Below, one piece after another: positions 29,866-33,634 of a DNA stretch of 33,634 bases (positions within the stretch are counted from its first letter, which is position 1; every line of letters begins with the position of its first letter). The DNA lies in IMG/VR virus record IMGVR_UViG_3300030329_004342, positions 1 through 33,634 of that record; one strand, written 5' to 3'. The stretch is from a virus. A model generated the notes under the pieces. It worked only from the letters and a program-made list of their open reading frames with translations. It was not told the origin of the DNA and did not search any database. A program made the translations under genes and the position numbers.

Positions 29866-30038
29866 TGATAGACGATAGTAAGCATTTAAATTCTACGACA
29901 GGGCAACGAAGAGTTATTCGCAAAAAAGGAGACCTTACTGGTGCAGGCAAAGGAGATTGGCTGAGGATTGATAATTCAGATCCTGAGTATATAAAAAATT
30001 ATAATAGAATTTTTAAAAAAAAGGCAACTCGTGGCTAA
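29865..30038 (+). CDS. Small basic protein, 57 residues
   Basis: ATG 29865 overlaps the preceding stop by one base; the gene ends at 30038. The peptide (MIDDSKHLNSTTGQRRVIRK and on, ending FKKKATRG) is basic with a DWLRIDNSDPEYIKNYNRIF segment. Its end overlaps the GTG start of the endolysin by 8 bases. No family is recognised. Coupling to neighbours on both sides supports it as real. Confidence 0.58.
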   Translation: MIDDSKHLNSTTGQRRVIRKKGDLTGAGKGDWLRIDNSDPEYIKNYNRIFKKKATRG

Positions 30039-30423
30039 GTTTGGGAGAAGAAGCAAAGAGAACCTAAGTACTTGTAATAAGAAATTGCAAGATATATTTA
30101 ATGAAGTAATAAAGCATATTGATTGCTCTGTATTAGAAGGACACAGAAGCAAAGAAAGGCAGAATTTATTATATGAGCAAGGCAAAACTAAAGTTCGATA
30201 TCCTAAAGGCAGACATAACCAATCGCCTTCAAATGCTGTGGACGTTACTCCGTACCCGGTGGACTGGGATGATAGAGAAAGGCAAACACTATTTGCAGGA
30301 TTTGTTCTGGGGATAGCAAAATCAATGGGCATCAATCTTAGATGGGGAGGAGATTGGAACCAAGATTTTAAAGTACAAGATAACAAATTTGATGACTTCC
30401 CACATTTTGAGGTTAAGGAGTGA
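30031..30423 (+). CDS. Endolysin: M15 family peptidase (L-alanyl-D-glutamate/VanY-like)
   Basis: The 130-residue product has the M15 zinc peptidase motifs: EGHRSKERQNLLYEQGKTK (about 36-54), GRHNQSPSNAVDVTPYP with zinc ligands H62 and D71, and FPHFEV with H125. These enzymes cut peptide bridges of peptidoglycan, as T5 endolysin does. Only this catalytic domain is present, no cell-wall binding domain and no signal peptide, so it needs a holin. The start is GTG 30031, overlapping the upstream gene. A micro-membrane peptide and a holin-like gene follow. Confidence 0.85.
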   Translation: MAKFGRRSKENLSTCNKKLQDIFNEVIKHIDCSVLEGHRSKERQNLLYEQGKTKVRYPKGRHNQSPSNAVDVTPYPVDWDDRERQTLFAGFVLGIAKSMGINLRWGGDWNQDFKVQDNKFDDFPHFEVKE

Positions 30424-30429
30424 GAAACA

Positions 30430-30504
30430 ATGGATTTTATATTATTTCTTTTGCTCCTTGTACTATTATATGCATACGTAATTTTTACACCAGATGATGA
30501 CTGA
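30430..30504 (+). CDS. Micro-membrane peptide, 24 residues
   Basis: ATG 30430 begins a peptide that is almost entirely one hydrophobic segment (MDFILFLLLLVLLYAYVIFT) with an acidic end (PDDD). It lies between endolysin and the holin-like gene and overlaps the latter by 11 bases. It may tune holin timing or be a pinholin-like peptide. The ribosome binding site is weak. Confidence 0.42.
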   Translation: MDFILFLLLLVLLYAYVIFTPDDD

Positions 30505-30694
30505 TTATTTTAAAACATATTTTATTGGAACGACGGGTATGCTAATTACTTGGGTTGATTGGATACCCTTCACTATAAGAATTATACTAGGAATATTGAC
30601 AATTGCATATACTTGGTACAAGGTCAATAACGAACGGCTAACATATGAAAATAGGAAAAAGCTCAGTAAAGAGAGTGATCGCAACACCGGATAA
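30494..30694 (+). CDS. Holin-like protein, 66 residues, two membrane segments
   Basis: The product has hydrophobic segments around residues 8-26 (TYFIGTTGMLITWVDWIPF) and 27-42 (TIRIILGILTIAYTWY), followed by a charged, basic-rich tail (ENRKKLSKESDRNTG), the usual plan of small holins. It lies just downstream of the endolysin. Two adjacent ATGs (30494 and 30497) offer a dual-start option like those known from lambda-type holins. It overlaps the phosphoesterase gene by 50 bases. Confidence 0.6.
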   Translation: MMTDYFKTYFIGTTGMLITWVDWIPFTIRIILGILTIAYTWYKVNNERLTYENRKKLSKESDRNTG

Positions 30695-31424
30695 ACATTT
30701 TCCGTTACACGATCAACCCGCAATAAATGCTCTTTGCAAAGCTATAAATCTAGTGAAACCAGACACTTACGTGGATCTGGGAGACATTGGAGAATGGGGA
30801 GAATTTTCGCATTGGAAGTGGAAGCGAAAGAAAAAGCCCCCTCTGGAAATGATGATGCCATTATTAAACAAAGAGGTTGAATTGGTTAATAAAGGGCAAG
30901 ACCAGATAGACGAAGCACTTGACAAGGTCGGGTGCAAAGAAAAATACATAACTGAGGGAAACCACGACAATTGGCTTAATATGTTTGTTGAGGAACACCC
31001 GTACCTTCCGGACTATATGTTTAGGAAGGCAATGAAATTAAAAGAAAGAGGATATACTTATTACCCATTTGGGAAACATCTTAAAATTGGAAAGTTATAT
31101 TTTTATCACGGACATCAGTACGGTGGCCAGTATCACACGGCTAATCATCTTAGAAAATTGGCTTGTAATATTATGTATGGGCACTGGCACGATCTTCAGC
31201 AGATGTCTGCTACCCACATTGATGGACCAAAATCGGCTTGGTCTATTGGATGCCTTAAGGATATGGCTAACGACAAAAATGAATGGCTTGGTAACAGGAG
31301 AGTGAATTGGGCACACGCATTTGCAATAATAGATTTTTACGATCAAGGACGTTTTACTGTGGACGTGGTTCAAATAATCGAAGGAAAATGCTCTATATAT
31401 GGAAACTTGATTGATGGCAATTGA
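30645..31424 (+). CDS. Calcineurin-like metallophosphoesterase
   Basis: The 259-residue product has all the blocks of this superfamily: TPDKH (D16, H18), GDIGEW (D47), GNHDNW (105-110), HGHQYGG and YGHWHD in the C-terminal half. These residues bind two metals and hydrolyse phosphate esters or nucleic acids; phage members may process DNA ends, nucleotides or tRNA. ATG 30645 lies inside the holin-like gene. It overlaps the next fibre gene by 11 bases. The substrate cannot be read from the sequence. Confidence 0.85.
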   Translation: MKIGKSSVKRVIATPDKHFPLHDQPAINALCKAINLVKPDTYVDLGDIGEWGEFSHWKWKRKKKPPLEMMMPLLNKEVELVNKGQDQIDEALDKVGCKEKYITEGNHDNWLNMFVEEHPYLPDYMFRKAMKLKERGYTYYPFGKHLKIGKLYFYHGHQYGGQYHTANHLRKLACNIMYGHWHDLQQMSATHIDGPKSAWSIGCLKDMANDKNEWLGNRRVNWAHAFAIIDFYDQGRFTVDVVQIIEGKCSIYGNLIDGN

Positions 31425-32448
31425 AAAACAAATAAAGGTTCGGACTAATGTTGAGCTAGACAGAGCATTAAGAAAGCTCGAGAAAAACAGCTTTTCTCTT
31501 GCTGATAATGGAGCTATCGGAAATGAACCACAAGAGATCCTTGTTGGAGGAGAAGGTACTGGTTTGCGAGTAGGCAAACGAGGTGTTAAAATAGACGGGG
31601 AGCTAGATGTAGCAGATGGAACATTGCACATTGTTACCGATTCAGATGGTGTACAGCACAAAGGGATTGATGGGACTGGAGCAGACACAACAGTAACCGC
31701 AGTTAATAACCTTTATACTGATAAAAAAACTATTTCAACAAAAAATACCCCTACTAAAAACAACCATCTTGTCACTAAAGAGTACGCAGATAGTGTTGGA
31801 GGGGGCGATGGATCAGAAGCAACAACATTCCAGTTAGAAGATGGAGATGGTACAGAGGTTACCATTTCTCACGAAAAAGAAGTAAAATTTGTAGAAGGAT
31901 CTAACATTGATATAAATTGGACAGATACATCTACTGGAAGTGATGGCGACCCGTATGATATGACATTCACAGTCAATATACCTTATATTTTATATGCCTC
32001 TTTTCAGGATGACGTTGGTACTGCCAGACATTACTTACCATTGCGTGGATACGCAGAACAGGCTTTTATAGGTAATGAACCAGCCGGAACAATAGCACCG
32101 TTCAATATGACTCTACAGAAGGTAGTAATGAGAAGCAATACCGACCTATCTGGAGCAGACTGGAAATTGGGAATGTGGGCAATAGACTCAGGGACTACCG
32201 AAGCACATCACCATACTACCGGAATGAATTGGAAGGAAGTAACAGGGGGAGCTCAATTTACGAACTGTACTTGGGATTTTACAACAGGAGATATAGGGAA
32301 TGGCTCAGGCACATCAGGTGGAAGCAATGCAGTAACGGCTGGGCAATGGATTGATTTCCAGCTATTAGCAGATACAGATGTTACCTCGTCTTCTTCTGAG
32401 TTCTGGTTTACATTTTTATTTCACGCAGATATGACTAATACAATTTAG
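31414..32448 (+). CDS. Virion/tail fibre-like protein, 344 residues
   Basis: I use ATG 31414; a TTG one codon upstream is also in frame. The N-terminal 25 residues are helical, followed by a glycine-rich repetitive part (ILVGGEGTGLRVGKRGVKID; LVTKEYADSVGGGDGSE), where the sequence NHLVTKEYAD is a hallmark of many phage fibre proteins. The C-terminal half is beta-rich (LQKVVMRSNTDLSGADWKLG) with HHH. It begins a run of three structural genes that continues across the circular join. Confidence 0.65.
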   Translation: MAIEKQIKVRTNVELDRALRKLEKNSFSLADNGAIGNEPQEILVGGEGTGLRVGKRGVKIDGELDVADGTLHIVTDSDGVQHKGIDGTGADTTVTAVNNLYTDKKTISTKNTPTKNNHLVTKEYADSVGGGDGSEATTFQLEDGDGTEVTISHEKEVKFVEGSNIDINWTDTSTGSDGDPYDMTFTVNIPYILYASFQDDVGTARHYLPLRGYAEQAFIGNEPAGTIAPFNMTLQKVVMRSNTDLSGADWKLGMWAIDSGTTEAHHHTTGMNWKEVTGGAQFTNCTWDFTTGDIGNGSGTSGGSNAVTAGQWIDFQLLADTDVTSSSSEFWFTFLFHADMTNTI

Positions 32449-32456
32449 GAGAATGA

Positions 32457-33251
32457 ATGGCTAATAGTACAACAGATCTAGCTCCACAAGATTTTTACAA
32501 AGATTTATTGCGTACTGATAGAAGTAACTCAGGACTCTCAACATCATCAACCCCTGAAAAAGTAGTTGATGGATTGGGGAACGAGTCGGCATTAGGTGTG
32601 ACTCAAAACAGAACCCTAGTAAAACCAGCAACTGATAATACTACTCTTTTTCAGATAAAAGATACATCGAACAACAATGTGTTGGTGGCTGATTCTACCA
32701 ATAATGCTATAAAGGTTGGAGCTAATTCAATGTATGTAAATACATTATACCACCAATTTGGATCATATGGGCAAGCTGTCACGAATCAGACTTGGACAGC
32801 TATGGTTTCGAGTCCTTTAGGAAATAGTCCGAGTACGGCAGTAACCTTTGGGACAAATGCTGGTGCTCCAGCTAGCACTTTAACAGTTAGTACAACATCA
32901 GATGATGTAGCTATTAGCTTGTTTTATGTTTGGGACTCAATTGTTATTGAAGGAGCAAAAGTATTTTGCGGTGCCAGTGGAACAAGTACAGCAGATGACT
33001 TAACCTTTGCTATTGTTAGTTATGCTATAGACACGGGGAATGGAGCAACATCTGGGGATTTATCGGATGGAGAGATAATGGCTGTATCTGCATCTGCGAT
33101 CGAACCTGATAGGAGTGCCGTAGATTACCAAGCTCTATCAATATCATCTTCAGCTATACCCGCAGGGAGAGTTTTAGTCGCAATGCTTAGAAATGATGGA
33201 GACAATAACACGGTAGGAGCAACATTAACAATGAAATACCATATAGTATAG
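32457..33251 (+). CDS. Virion/fibre-like protein, 264 residues
   Basis: ATG 32457 follows TTAGGAGAATGA. The product is Ser/Thr/Asn/Ala-rich and beta-like. The segment LFQIKDTSNNNVLVADSTNN resembles the short 'FQVKD..G..VL.VDS..' strand repeats of fibre-shaft proteins, and the C-terminal half (VEGAKVFCG-like strands, RVLVAMLRNDGDNNT) resembles its neighbour at 31414 in style. It probably forms part of a fibre or tail appendage. No named family is recognised. Confidence 0.62.
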   Translation: MANSTTDLAPQDFYKDLLRTDRSNSGLSTSSTPEKVVDGLGNESALGVTQNRTLVKPATDNTTLFQIKDTSNNNVLVADSTNNAIKVGANSMYVNTLYHQFGSYGQAVTNQTWTAMVSSPLGNSPSTAVTFGTNAGAPASTLTVSTTSDDVAISLFYVWDSIVIEGAKVFCGASGTSTADDLTFAIVSYAIDTGNGATSGDLSDGEIMAVSASAIEPDRSAVDYQALSISSSAIPAGRVLVAMLRNDGDNNTVGATLTMKYHIV

Positions 33252-33260
33252 GAGAAAATT

Positions 33261-33634
33261 ATGGGAAAAGTGGTAGCAAGTTTACAAGTAAAGGGGCAAA
33301 TTAAAAATTATCCAGTACAAAAAAGCTGTAGTTCAAATTATTTTGATTGCAATGAATCTACAACTACACAGGTAAAATTAGGATCTAGTGCAACAATGAC
33401 ACAGCTATATAGCAATGTTGCTGAAGGGACTAGGGCAATCGGGGCTACTCCCGGATTTAAGATGGCTATTGTAAAAAATACCGGAAAAGTTCCAATTGAA
33501 ATAGCAGAAAAATACCCTTTATGGACAAAGGCTTCCGCTGATGTAGATAATGCAGATTATCACGGCAACTGGAGAAACCACAATTTTAATACAGCTTCAG
33601 AAAATGCTACTAATGCAGACGAAATAGATAGTGG
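33261..33634 (+). CDS. Virion structural protein, N-terminal part (continues at base 103)
   Basis: ATG 33261 follows ATAGGAGAAAATT. The frame is open to the window end and continues in frame at base 103, for a joined protein of about 579 residues. The first 90 residues have the pattern KVVASLQVKGQIKNYPVQKS followed by Ser/Thr-rich strands and KNTGKVPIEIAEKYPLW. It is the third of three consecutive virion genes. See the entry at 1-1468 for the rest. Confidence 0.7.
   Translation, partial: MGKVVASLQVKGQIKNYPVQKSCSSNYFDCNESTTTQVKLGSSATMTQLYSNVAEGTRAIGATPGFKMAIVKNTGKVPIEIAEKYPLWTKASADVDNADYHGNWRNHNFNTASENATNADEIDS
33533..33634. repeat. Terminal overlap of a circular assembly, right copy
   Basis: Matches bases 1-102 with one mismatch (C at 33536 against T at 4). 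The unique circular length is therefore about 33,532 to 33,536 bases. Confidence 0.85.

Noticed and set aside
31095-31688. 197-residue open frame on the minus strand
   Set aside because: It lies entirely opposite two clear genes (metallophosphoesterase and fibre), has no recognisable motif, and no other minus-strand gene is supported anywhere.

Overview
The window is an essentially complete, AT-rich genome of a tailed (siphovirus-type) double-stranded DNA phage, assembled as a circle. Its first 102 and last 102 bases are the same sequence apart from one base, and a structural gene reads in frame across that join. Nearly 60 genes can be supported. All lie on the + strand, tightly packed, and many are joined by one-base TAATG stop/start overlaps. 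I see no tRNA, CRISPR array, insertion sequence, integrase or clear prophage repressor, so the phage looks lytic, although one small HTH protein is present.

Layout, following the circle from the packaging genes: 21.7-23.1 kb holds a ParB-like protein and a GT-A-like glycosyltransferase. 23.1-26.0 kb holds terminase small and large subunits and portal. 26.0-28.1 kb holds head morphogenesis genes and small membrane or coiled-coil proteins. 28.1-29.6 kb holds scaffold and major capsid. 30.0-30.7 kb is a lysis cassette (M15 peptidase, micro-membrane peptide, holin-like protein). 30.6-31.4 kb is a metallophosphoesterase. 31.4 kb, across the join, to 1.5 kb holds large virion or fibre-like proteins. 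1.5-5.1 kb holds a connector, neck proteins, tail tube, and a tail chaperone pair made by a -1 frameshift. 5.1-14.4 kb holds the tape measure and tail tip, including a 1705-residue protein ending in two dockerin-type calcium-binding repeats.

After a 332-base non-coding stretch comes the early/replication region (14.7-21.7 kb): several unknown small proteins, an adenine methyltransferase, a possible annealing protein, an HTH protein, a DnaD-like replication initiator with an iteron-like origin candidate inside its gene, a ParB/Srx-like protein, a SpoVG-like protein with an SSB-type C-terminal tip, a RusA-type resolvase and an HNH-type zinc nuclease. No DNA polymerase, primase or helicase gene is visible. 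The phage therefore probably recruits the host replisome; a C-terminal QGDLF, which resembles a sliding-clamp-binding motif, fits this.

Host: strong Shine-Dalgarno sequences (AAGGAGA type) precede most genes, which argues against a typical Bacteroidota host. The C-terminal dockerin repeats resemble those appended to many surface proteins of Marinimicrobia and related phyla. This host suggestion is inference only.

The most unusual non-gene features are: a 139-nt element bounded by perfect 14-bp inverted repeats lying exactly between the rusA stop and the HNH start; several other intergenic segments closed by long-range stems (1590-1687, 14405-14483, 17710-17773); a hammerhead-like core followed by a GC-rich hairpin after the gene ending at 15094; and the dockerin tail.
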